64,000 nucleotides of DNA, taken from the NCBI GenBank assembly GCA_039621445.1, contig CP154954.1:44805847-44869846 (forward strand). Reading direction: 5' to 3'. Below, piece by piece: positions 25,340 through 36,723 of the stretch; position 1 is the stretch's first letter; the number at the start of each line of letters is the position of its first letter. The DNA is from Euglena gracilis. Taxonomy: Eukaryota; Euglenida; Euglenophyceae; Euglenales. The position numbers were made by a program, and so were the translations under genes. The notes under the pieces are model-generated. The model worked only from the letters and a program-made list of their open reading frames with translations, ran no database searches and had not been told where the DNA came from.

Positions 25340-26300
25340 TTTGGGCTACTTTAGTCCATTTTAGGCCTCGTTAGCCATTTGTTCATCAAAGGGGCAGGTT
25401 TGTGGGCTGGGAGGGGGGTGGCTGTGATGGTTGGGGATAATTGATTTGTGGGACGGAATTCTAAGAAGTTAAAAATAATTAAAAAGGTTTAAAAAAACTT
25501 GCCCCTCAACCATCGTCCACCAAATCCACCGTCCATGCACAGAGACGCCGGAAATCATCACCTGATGGCTTCAATTTGTCCACAGTCAAAAAAGTTTGTC
25601 AAACGGAATTTTTCTTATTTGAGGCCATTTTAGGCCCCCCCCATCTGCAGGGGGCCAAAAAGTCATTTCAGGGCATTTTAGGGCATTTTAGGGCACTTTA
25701 ACTACCCCCCCCCCCCTTGTCCAACGACCACTAATGTTCGTCTCTGACGGGGGGGGGGGGGGGGCGGTTGCTAAAATGACCAATGTTCGTCTCCGACCAG
25801 GGGGGGGTCGTTAGACAAGCAGGGTGGACCCCAAGTCGGAGGAAAATTTACCATATGGGTATATGGCCATTTTTGGGCTGTTTTTGGCCATTTATGCTAT
25901 TTCTTGACTACAGTTGTCCACTTTTGGCCATTTTTGGACATTTTTGGGGCGTTTTTGGGAATTTTTAGGCATTTTTGACCGCTTTTCGCCATGTTTGGTG
26001 GCTTTTGGCCACTTTTGGCAACTGTTGGCCACACTTTGGCCCCCTTTGCCCATTTTTGGCCACTTTAGGCTAATTTTGGTTACTTTTGGCCATTTTTTTG
26101 CCCTATTTTTGCTAGGTTTGGAAACTTTTTGGGCACTTTTGGCCATCCTTTGGGCATTTTAGGCCATTTTGGGTTATTTTTGACTGTTTTTAGCCAACTT
26201 TATACAATTTTGGCCGAACCAACATCATATACAAAAAGATCGTTTCTGACCGGGGGGGGTCGTTAGACAAGCCCGGTCGTTGGACAAGGGGGGAGGTTTA
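25340..26300. other. Degenerate TTTTGGCCA-rich and GTCGTTGGACAAG repeats, no gene
   Basis: From about 25640 the sequence is dominated by degenerate copies of TTTTGGCCATTTTTGG, with short direct repeats of GGGCATTTTA near 25668-25690. GGTCGTTAGACAAG and GGTCGTTGGACAAG motifs occur near 25725, 25808, 26260 and 26275. Frames through this part give low-complexity proteins and are rejected. Confidence 0.6.
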
Positions 26301-27214
26301 ACTGCTTGCCTGGAGGGCAGGGAGGATTCGGCTTAAGAATTCCATGCACTGAATGGACCCGGATAACAACCTTCCTGGGTGCAATAATACTGGTTCCAGT
26401 TTTTTTCCGATAGTTCAGCCCAGGGTTCGATATAAGGACAGGTGGGGGGGGGTGGTCCGGACCCCCTGCGGGCCAGGAGGGGGGGCGGGGGGGGGGGGGG
26501 GCCCCCCCGCCTAAACTGTGGCGCGGTCTGGGTGACCGAAAATTTTTGACCCCCCAAAACGACCAAAAGTGCCATTTTGGGCACTTTTTGGGCAAAAATG
26601 TGCCAAAAATGCAAAAAAAATTCGGCGCAAAGCGCTGGAGGAAAAAATTGACCCTTTTGGGGGGGGCCGGATACCCCCCCCCAGGGTAGGTCGGGACCCC
26701 CTGTGTGCACTGTGGCTGTTTTTTTTTGGTGTCTTTTATCCCTTCTTCTGGCCTGGCACTGTTGTTCGCCTCTGGCCCTTTTTGTCCGTGTACGTGGAGG
26801 TGTCCGGACCCCCCTGGCAGGTGGGGGGTGGTCCGGACCCCCCCTGCAGGCCAGGAGGGGGGGGTGGGGGGGACACCCCCCCAACCTAAACCATGTACGC
26901 CCTCCTTATATCAAACCCTGGTTCAGCCCCTTCAGTCACCCCTGCCCATTGCAAGTTCAACACTTCCTGTCTAACACCAGAGAAATTCGACAACAAGATG
27001 GCCCCACCATGTGGACACACGTCACGCGCGTGTAAGTGCGCGTGTTTGCGTGCGTGTGGGTATGGGTGTGTGTGGCCCGTTGTGCTGTGCAGTGTGTGAA
27101 CGGTTGTGTGTGTACAGTGAGGTAGATGTGCATTTTGATGCAAGCTCCAGACCCGAGGTGACACAATCGTCTTCACAATTTATCCCAATATACCCACCCT
27201 CCCGAGAAACTGTC

Positions 27215-27475
27215 ACCCCTGACAGGTTGGCCGGAACCAGGGACCCTGCCAACCTCCCATACTAACAGGTTGGTCGGTGCGAAGGAACCTGAGAGTTTCC
27301 CGGGTTGGGCATTTCAAGTGAAAATCAATGAAAATGACCCTGACAGGTTGGCCAGCACCAGGGACCCTGGCAACTCCTCCACTGACAGCTTTACCGGTAA
27401 CAGTAACAGGACCCTGACAGTTTCTCGGCCGGACCCTGACAGGTTCTGGGGCATGACAGTTTCCTGGGGGGGGGG
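27215..27475. repeat. Tandem GACAGGTTGG(C/T)CGG motifs
   Basis: The motif CCTGACAGGTTGGCC with AGGGACCCTG recurs several times here, and the family recurs near 33400-33880 and 54530-54760, usually followed by CAGTTTC(C/T)(C/T)GGG and a long G-run. It is a dispersed noncoding repeat. The segment 26400-26890 nearby contains another C/G-run hairpin repeat. Confidence 0.65.
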
Positions 27476-27929
27476 GGTGGAATGAATGACCCATCAAAAA
27501 ATCTCTGGGGCAAGCAAGCCCCAGGAACACCCCAACAAAGCAAGGGAGGTTGGGAGAGGGGGCAACGGCGAAGTGTGCCGGGCGGTGCCTCCGCCAAAGA
27601 CACAAAGTAGGGGGGCTCAATGCCCCCCACCCCCCAGCCGCCCCACCCGCACCCTGAAGGGGAACCGCAGTCTCCCCAAGGGCAGGCGAGAAGATGGCCA
27701 GGCAGGGGGGGGGGGGTCGCCGTTGCTGGATGCCACCGGCACGGATGTCACCGCAAACAACGCCAACCACAATGACCCGACCCCTCTTGGGACCCAACCA
27801 ATGACAGAAATTGGAGTGGAAGGGGAGACTGGCGGTGGATGGAACAGGCGCAATGAAAGACTCTTCAGAGACACGGGTGCAAAAGCAATAGCTTCTTGAT
27901 GCAAAACAGAAGCCTCTTTGTTGCACCCC

Positions 27930-28830
27930 CCAACCTCTGTCCTCTGACTGGGGGGTGGTCGTTGGACATAGGGTAGTGACCAAAAAGGTGTCCTCTGACC
28001 GGGGCGGTGGTCGTTGGACATGGGGTCAAAAGAAAGTTGGTGGGTACCCGGGTCCCTACCCACCCAAAAATGCCCAAATTTTCCCTTCCGGCGCTTCGCG
28101 CCGAAAATTTTGGGCAATTCTGACAATTTTTTGTCCAAAAAGTGTCAAAAATGGCATTTTGGCCAAATTTTTAGCCAATTTTTGAGCAAATTTTTTCGTC
28201 CCGGCGCTTCACGCCGGGACCAAAAATTTGGTCAAACCTCCGAAAAGGTGTCCTCTGACTGGGGGGGGTGGTCATTGGACATAGGGGGGTCGTTGGACAT
28301 AGGGGGGGGGGTAAGATATCCAACCCCGTTCCCCCGCTGTCTGCTAATCTCCGGACACCCCCCCTCCCCGTCCAAATGACCTACCCCCCCCCCCCCCCCC
28401 CTAGGCGTATGACCGGGTTCCTGCAACCTGTGACCGGGGGGGGGGTGGTCATAACACCCCCATAACCTGCAACCTGTGACCGGGGGGTGGTCATAGATGA
28501 GGGGGTGGTCGTAGAAGCGTGTGAAAAGTGTCCCAAAATGGCATTTTTTACCCCCCCAAAATGTCCCATTTTTCAAAAATCCGGCGCTTCGCGCCGGCAG
28601 GGGGAACCTTATTTTGGGGGGTCCATTTCATGGATTTTTGCACGGACCGGCCAGGGGGGGGGACTTATTTTGGGGGGTTAAATTTTTTTCGCAACCTGCA
28701 ACCTGTGACCGGGGGGGGGTGGTCATAACACCCCCATGACCTGCAACCTGTGACCGGGGGGTGGTCATAGATGAGGGGTGGTCGTACGACTAGGGGGGGG
28801 GGTAATATTTGTCTCTGACCGCGGGGAGGT
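27930..28830. repeat. Array of GGTGGTCGTTGGACATA direct repeats
   Basis: At least eight imperfect copies of a unit built from TCTGACTGGGGGGTGGTC and TTGGACATA or CATAGATGAGG are spread over about 900 bp, with CAACCTGTGACCGGGGGG copies near 28430, 28470, 28695 and 28745. GGCGCTTCGCGCC hairpins lie between them (about 28095, 28205 and 28585). Part of the unit recurs near 32490-32760. Noncoding; possibly nested insertions of one family. Confidence 0.7.
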
Positions 28831-29669
28831 GGTCGCAAAAGCAGCCAATGTTCGTCCTAAGTTATCAAACAACCGACCAAGGTGGGGGTCACCGTCATTT
28901 ACAACTCATTTTGGTCCCTTTTGCCTGAATTCCATTTTGGACAAATTTGACCACTTTTTTTTTGTCATTTTCTAGCCCTCTGTCACAACCTTACCCCCCC
29001 CCTTTAAGCCATTTATGGCAATTTCCGCCACTTTCATGCAACCACTTTTGGGGCTATTGGTCTTTTTCTTGGCCATTTTTATCCTTTTTCAGCTTCTTTA
29101 TTGTGGCTTGGACATATTCACTTTCGGCTATATTTGCACCATGTCTTTGCAAAAAAAAATCAATTCACACAATTCTTCTCAAGTTATGGAGCCAAAAGGT
29201 TTAGAAAATCATGGTTCCAAAAAATCAAATTTAATGGCAGGAAAAATGACGGCAATTTGGACACAAGAAAAAGTGTGAATTTTTTGAACCAATTCTTCTA
29301 GAAACACACATAAAAAAACAATCACTGCAGAAAAAATGTAATACAGTGGAGAAAAAAAAAGCGAAAAGGCTCTGCATTGGAGAGGAAGAAAATCAGAAGG
29401 TTTTGAGATAAGAAGAATCAGCTTAGATATTCCTCTGGAATGAGATGGCACCCAGCAATGGGGATACATAACACTGCGAGGTGCTGGTGAGAGGTGCACC
29501 TCACCGGTTCACTGCAATGGCAAAGCGAAATAGGCGGGGGCAGCTTCAGTTCCATCGCATTTCGGCCCGGTAGGACAACCCACGCATAAGAACCTGTCAT
29601 CCCTTCAAACAGTTGCAGGCTTCGAGTCACCGTGCAAAAATCCTGACCGCTGCCTGGATGGCTAGCCTT

Positions 29670-29930
29670 AGGCCTTAAACCCCCCCCCTTACTTATAACC
29701 CCCCGGGGGTTATAGGATCCTGTTTAGTGGTTGGCCCCGAGGGGGGGGGTTATAAGTGGGGGGGTTACAGCGTTACAGCCTTGGCGGTTCCCTTTGCCTT
29801 CTCATGGCTTCCAGGGGGGGGGGGGTTATAAGTCACGGTTTAGTGGTTGGGCCCGAGGGGGGGGGGGTTATAAATAGGGGGGGTTATAGGATGGGGGGGG
29901 GGGTTATAAGTGGGGGGTCGGGTTTACACA
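29670..29930. repeat. GGGGTTATAAGTGGGGGG direct repeats
   Basis: Five or more copies of a GGGGTTATA(A/G) unit separated by G-runs and GTTTAGTGGTTGG(C/G)CCC. The array begins in inverted orientation (CTTATAACCCCCCGGGGG), so it can fold back. No coding potential. The interval 28850-29670 shows no recognisable gene. Confidence 0.65.
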
Positions 29931-30819
29931 TTGCCAATCCTTGTCGGCCAGTTCTTTGGGTTTGCTGTGCAACCCACAGGTTTAGATGGAACGATGAACG
30001 AACGATGCTGGGCAGCCATTGTATCTAACGAACGATGCTGGGCAGCTGTTGTATAGAAAAAACCTCACCCTTATTTTTATAGCAAACCCAGTCCAAAGCA
30101 ATAGAATAAACACATCCAAAAAGCATGCGGGGGGGGGGGGTGGCCCTGGGGTGGTCGCTGGGAACATCTGGAGGGGTCGGCAGGAAGGAACACATTTCAT
30201 TGCAATAAATAAAATGCAGAGAGATGCAGCTGAGAATTGTGGTATTTGAAGTGGGTCATGATAAATTGAGTGGCACAGAGGTTTGCTGTTGGATGATTCT
30301 GAGAAAATAATGGGGGGGGGGGGCGGAAAAGAAAACATATTCTGCCTGGCCATAAATGGCTGCTGATTGGTCAGAAGCAGAGGCTAAACGTGGCAAATTG
30401 CCATATGTTTGTGTGTATGTGTGAGCGAGTGTACATGGTGTGTGTGTGTGCGCGCGCGCGTGTGTGTGTTGCGTGTCTGCACGGGGGTCTTGGGCTGAAA
30501 CCACCCCAGTGGCTATGTATGCAAGGCGAGTAACAGGTTGAAGGATTGGGAGGCGTAGGGATGATCCAACCACCACCCAATGACCCCCCACCCCACCGCA
30601 GACAAGACGACACAAGGGAGGGGGTGATGGAGCACTCACTGTGACAGACAGGGAGTTTCTGAAGGACCCTCAGGGTTGGGGCCATGCTTTGATAAACTCC
30701 CGGGTCGGACATCACCCAAGCCCATGCCATCCCGGGTGGAGCTTCCCTGGCAGGGCGAGAGGTTGCTGCAAGCCGTCCGCCGGCAGGGCCAGCGCTGAAG
30801 GTAGGAGGCGGCCTGCACG

Positions 30820-31017
30820 GTGTGTGTGTGTGTGTGTGTGTTGTGTTGTGTTGTGTGTGTGTGTGTGTGTGTTGTGTTGTGTGTGTGTGTGTGTGTGTGT
30901 GTTGTGTTGTGTGTGTGTGTGTTGTGTTGTGTGTGTGTGTGTGTGTGTTGTGTTGTGTTGTGTGTGTGTGTGTGTATGTGTTGTGTTGTGTGTGTGTGTG
31001 TGTGTGTGTGTGTGTCT
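30820..31017. repeat. (GT)n / GTTGT microsatellite
   Basis: About 200 bp of GT dinucleotides with regular TTGTGTTGTG interruptions. It lies just downstream of the last exon of the TPR gene, on the complementary strand. Confidence 0.95.
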
Positions 31018-31193
31018 GAGAAAAAACTGTGATCCCAGAAGGGATGCCACCGGCGAACTAGTCGCCAGTTGTAAAGAGAGTGCCGGGTGCAGGGGGAGCA
31101 CATACGTGCGCCGTGCATATGTATGCGGCAGGGGGAGATGAGGGAGTGCCGTGTGGTGCTCCGCGTGTGGCGCTGCCGGGGCCGCGGGACTGG

Positions 31194-34100
31194 CTACTGG
31201 AGGACGCAGCACTGCTGCCCGCCGCCGCGGTACTGGCTCATCAGCTCGTGTTGGGACCGGCGCAGCTCTTTCTGAAGCCGGCCGACTTCTGCAGCAGAGC
31301 CGCCCACACGCACCAAGACCTCAAAATGTACAGTGGCCGGTTCGGCGTGATTGGCGTTACCTGGGGAAGGATTGCACTGTGCACAGAATGAAACAACAGA
31401 AATACTTAACAGAAATTTTTTTTTGACAAGACGGTCCGGATCGGGAAGGAGCTTAAGCAAAGCGCAAAGGATTACCTCCCCCCCGTCCTTGACATGCCAA
31501 AGCATGGGGAAGTGCGGTTGGCACAGGTGTGTCATTAACAAGCCGTTTCATATGCACTGCATCATTGACAAAAATATGGCCCTTTTCAAAAATCAAAATT
31601 CGACCCTGAGTGCGCATCAACTCAACTGTGAATGGAACAATAACAAATACACCTTCCATCGTCCCTCTTTTAGGGAGGTTACACCAAGGAGATTGTTCCC
31701 TGGGCCACAGCTGAGCTTTCAAGCTGGAAAGTGCGGTACCTCCAAATTGTCATGTCAAAATCATTGTGTTTTCCAGTAATTCATCGGACTTTTCAGCAAT
31801 TTTCGCAAATCTTGCATGTACAGCATACTAAGTATACAAAAAAGCAAACAATGAACCTGCTTTTTTTTTTAGAGGCCCTAATGCTTCGCATTCTTTGCAA
31901 TGCAATTCCCCAATTTTTTCACCTGGAACTCTCCCAGGTCATATTTCCGAAGGGACAGTATAAGCCTTGCAGACAATCAATGTACCCTGGAAATGTCTTC
32001 CAGCAAAAGTGGCACAGTTGCAATTTCCTCCCCCCCCCTCTCTCTCTGGCTTCGACTTTTGCAGAGCTCCATGAAAGGTGAGGTGAACCAGAACGAGGCC
32101 TAACCAAACCCCCAGCCGGCCATTGCCTCGCGGAGGAGCCCACGTCTGGGGGGCCCTGGTTGGGGTGCTTCGCGCCGAAGTGCTTCCGGAGCACCTCCGT
32201 CGCCCGCTCATACATGTCCACCGCGTTCCGCTGGTCCCCCACCGAGGTGTAGATCGCCGCCATCTGCTCATACAGCCGTGCCACGTCCGGCCGCTGCCCC
32301 TCCCGGGCAGGCCCACCCCCACACCCCCGGGCTGGGGGGGGGGGTTGGGGGAAGCCCCCCCCCCCCAGCTTTGCCTCGACAGGTGTAGGTCTGTACTTTC
32401 CTGTTTTGAGAGTGCGCAGAATTGTGGGGTTTTATTGACATTCTTGCCTCTGGGGAGGGGCCCACAGAAACCCCCCCGTGCATCCAACGACCGGCGACCT
32501 CTGTCGTACGAGGGGGGGGGTTGATGGACAAGGGGTCAAAAAAGGCCAAGTTCTCCTAATTTTAGGAAATTTTGACAAATTTTTGCTCAAAAAGTGCCAA
32601 AGATGGCATTTTGGCCAATTTTTGGCCGATTTTTAGTGCAAAATTCTTCGGCCCGCGCTTTGCGCTGGGACCAAAAATTTGGCCAAACCTAAAAGGTGTC
32701 CTCCAACTGGGGGGGGGGGTGGTTGTTGGACACAGGGGGGGGGTAGCAACACTGGGAGGAGCCTAAAACTGCCCACCAACACCAACACCATGACCTCCCC
32801 CCCCCCGCACCACCCCCGAAGCCCTCGGGAATGAGCCGTCCACCAGAAGGGGGATGCCTGGGGGCGGGTCAGCACCTGCACCGCCTTCCCGAACATCTCC
32901 AGCGCTTGCTCCGACTCCCCTTGCGAGTGCAGCAGCGGAGACGCAGCGGTGCTCCCTGGGCCATGCTGGGGTCCCTTCAGGCCCCTGGGTCCCTCCAGCC
33001 CATGGACCATGACTGGCCCCGGGAAGTTCCAGGTTGGACCACGGAGAACCCCCAAGATGGTTCCAGCGGCCCAAACCCAGGGAGTTGCATCCACAGGGAC
33101 ACACACCCCAGCCCCCCCCCGCCAAAAAGCCAAAAAAAAAACCCCCCCCGGCGCCAGGAACCCCCACGCCCCAAAAAACCGGCTCGGCCCCCACCCCCCC
33201 CACCCCCCCCGCAGCCTCCCCCTACCAATGGTCCCAACCACAGAGTTCTAGGTTACAATTTTTGGGCTGGCACCCATCGCACGAGGGGTTGGGGCATTGT
33301 GAGCAGTTACCTTTGGTTGGTGAGCAATTCTCTTTGGTTGCCATTGGCAAAAACTTGGTCTGCCAGGGCCCTGACATTTTCTCAGCCAGGGCATTCCGAG
33401 GGAAAGTCAATGAGAAATGACCCTGACAGGTACCCAGGACTCTGACAACGTATTACCATGACAGGTTAGCAGGTATCAGTATCAGTTTCCCGGGCAGGAC
33501 CCTGACAGTTCTCGGGCATGGCAGGTTGTTGTGCAAATCCTTTCACACGCAACTGTTGGCAGGTCCCCACCCTGAACCCCGAACACCCACCCCCAACCCC
33601 ACACTCCCCACTACCTTTCGGTGGCTGGGGGGGGGTTAAAACGAGCTCGAACGTTCGACCACCAGCCTCTGTAACGGTCACACACAAACACACATACCCA
33701 CACACACACCCATTCCCCCCCACCCACCTACCCACCCAACCACACCCATCCACCCACCCACCCACACAAGGAGGTGGGGGAGGTACCTGCCCCCCCCCCC
33801 CCCGGAACCTGTCACGATGGGGTTGTCAGGGTTCCCGTTACCAGCCGACCTGTCAGGTGACAGTTTCCCGGGGGTAGGCAGTTTGTATCTGCCTCCCTTT
33901 CCCATCTTCCCGGTGGTGTAAAGCAATTTTTCCAATTTAATTTACTTTATTATATATTTATTTTTTTGAAATTCATTTGGGCCTAATGGACAAGCTGGGA
34001 CCTTGGGGGCATGTGAAGAGCACCGCCGCGGCCGTCCCCAGCTGCTCGTAGGAGAGGGCGACGTCGTCGTGCTGCTCGCCGAGGGCGCGGACCTTGATGT

Positions 34101-36686
34101 CGAGGGCCTTGCTGCACAGCTCGAGGGCGGTGGCCAGCTCCCCCTGGCGGGAGTACGCCTCCGCCATCTTGGAGTGCGTCGGGCGAGGGGCGGGCTGGAG
34201 GGCCACCGGGGGGGGGGGCTGGTCGGGGTGCGATGCGTAGCTGGGGCTGAGAACGCCCGGGTGGACAGAACACGGTTTTATATGTGAGCCCCCCCCCCTG
34301 GGAATCTGTCACTGGACTAATCAGCGAGTATTAGTGGGTGACAGGTCAGCAAGTACAAGACTGGAGGACAGTTTTCCTGGGGGGTCATCCTGGATCTAAC
34401 AGACTAGATCAGAGGGGAAAAAAACTGGCACAAATTGGGGAGCGGGGGGGGGGGTCAAAATTGACATTTTTGAACCCCCAGCCAAAACGCAAAAATCCAA
34501 AAAGCCGAAAATGCAGGTTTTTCACACATTCGAGGTCAGAAGCCGGATAAAAATGTAAGCACTGAGATATTGAACCCCCTTGCCAGCCTGGGGGGAGGTA
34601 CATTATGAGGGAAAACATTATGGGGGGGGTCGTTTGAGGGGCATTTCCACTTGTCACAGCACTATCCACTTTTTATGGCGGCCCAGAATCTGTCTGCCAA
34701 GTTTTTCCCTGATCCGAGGAAAATCTTCTGGCCGCCTTTGGCTGTTTGGCAGGTGGCTTTTGGCCCAAAATATTCGGAAGTGGGGGTACATAATGGGGGG
34801 ATCCAACATGAGGGGGAAGCATGGCATTTTGTTTTAACTCGGGAAATGTGCTTCTTTCAACAAAAATTGTGGCAAATTTCATAGGTGACAGGTCAGGGGG
34901 CACAAGGTGGACAGGTCAGTGGGTACAGAGGGTAGGGGACAGTTTCCTGGGTAGGAGAGTTTCTGGGGGGGACCAGGGATTTATTCACTTTTGAAAGACC
35001 AGGGGGTGGGGGTCCCTCAACCCATCCAGGGGGTATGGGGTCTGGGGACTTCTTTCACTTCTATGGGGGTCAATTTTGGGGTCAAATTCTTTTTCGGCGC
35101 TTCGCACGAAAAAAGCCAAAATGGCCAAAACCCAAAACCCTGGCTCCAGCGGGGGTCCCACAAAGCCGTTGAGGGTGGTGACCTCTCCCTTCCCCTGGGG
35201 GAGGGGTGTTCGGCAAACCCACCCACCCTCCCTTCCCCCGGGCGTCCAACCTTTGAGAAATCCTTGGTAAGACATGATACCTGATGCACACACATGTTTG
35301 CATACACATGTGTGTGTAACTGCACATATCAGATCATCATGTTGTGCTGTGAACCTTGCTCGGGTCTGTTTTCGATTGGGCTTGTACAGTGTGCAGTGCG
35401 TTGCACTTACAAAGTGTTACTGTACAACGGTGACGCATCAATGGAAGCTGATTGCGTGCACTGATCATCGTTGGGCGCTTGTCGAGCCGCACCCCTGTCT
35501 GTGAGACTACGAGAGCCTCTGTACCCCACTCCTCCTCTTGGGCTGCCAACACCTTCTGATACATCCCAAGTGCATCGCATACAGTGGCGAACCTGGTTTT
35601 GAAATGCATCCGAACCCGCAAGCTGCCTGCCTGGCAGTCCTGGGATGGAGGGCATTTTGGTCATGCTTCATGCTTTTCTTGCTTTTCAGGGTATGTGAGG
35701 GCAAAGAAAGAATTCAGTCCACACAGGGGCCAAAACCATGGAACTTCTGTCCAGAGTCATCAGCAAACACAAGCATAATCTCTTGGAAAATGCATCCAGA
35801 GCAGCACATGCTTCGCATACAAGGGTCGTCAATGTAACGTCTGGTGATCACCAGGTGGGGTTGCCACCGCTGTTTTGGCCAGAGACTGCGGGATATTGCT
35901 CCCCCCCCCAAAGCGACTGCTGGCGCGGCTGGCGCCGCACATTTCTGGCTCACCCTGGCCGGTGTTGTTCCCCATGGCGCTGTACACCTCCGCCATCCGC
36001 AGGTGCCCCCGCCCTGCCGTGCAGCGGTTTGGTGGGCTTCGACAAATCATTGGTCGGAGGGGGGCGCTTCTTCCAAGTGAGTCCTTTCGGCCCCGGAACG
36101 TCGCCCTTGCCCAACCCAAACGCCCGAGCAAGCAAGGCCATCGTCACCGGCACGGCAATTCCGCTCGTCAGGGCCCGGGGCACGGCGGGGCGGCCAGACC
36201 GGGCCCGGCGGGGCGGACTGGATCTGGAGGACCCGCTCGTACGCCTCCAGCGCCTCCGCGTGACGGCCCTCCGCCTGGAACAGCTGCGCCATCACGAACG
36301 AGATGGCGCCAATGACCTGGTCCTTGCCCAAGAGGCCGCCGCCCAACGGCGAAGGCACGATCCCCGGCGTCTCGTTCCACTCTGTTTGGCAACCCCTCTG
36401 CTATGCAGGCCGGTGTTGCTCCAACAACAGTCAACTGGATGGGCGGTGGCCTCGCCGGGCCCCAGCACCGCCTCCTTCACGGCCCGGGACTTGGTGTACA
36501 GCTCCAGGGCGCGGGTGCGGTCGCCCTGCTTCTGGTACAGCGTCGCCATCTTGTGGCACATGCGGCCCATTTCCAGCTCCATCGGGCCCCACACTGTCGC
36601 CTTCAGCAGCAGGGCTCGCTCGTACATTGCCAGCGCCTCAGCCCACTGCCACTGGCCGGACGGGGCTACACCCAAATATTGCGCAC

Positions 36687-36723
<37 letters not shown>

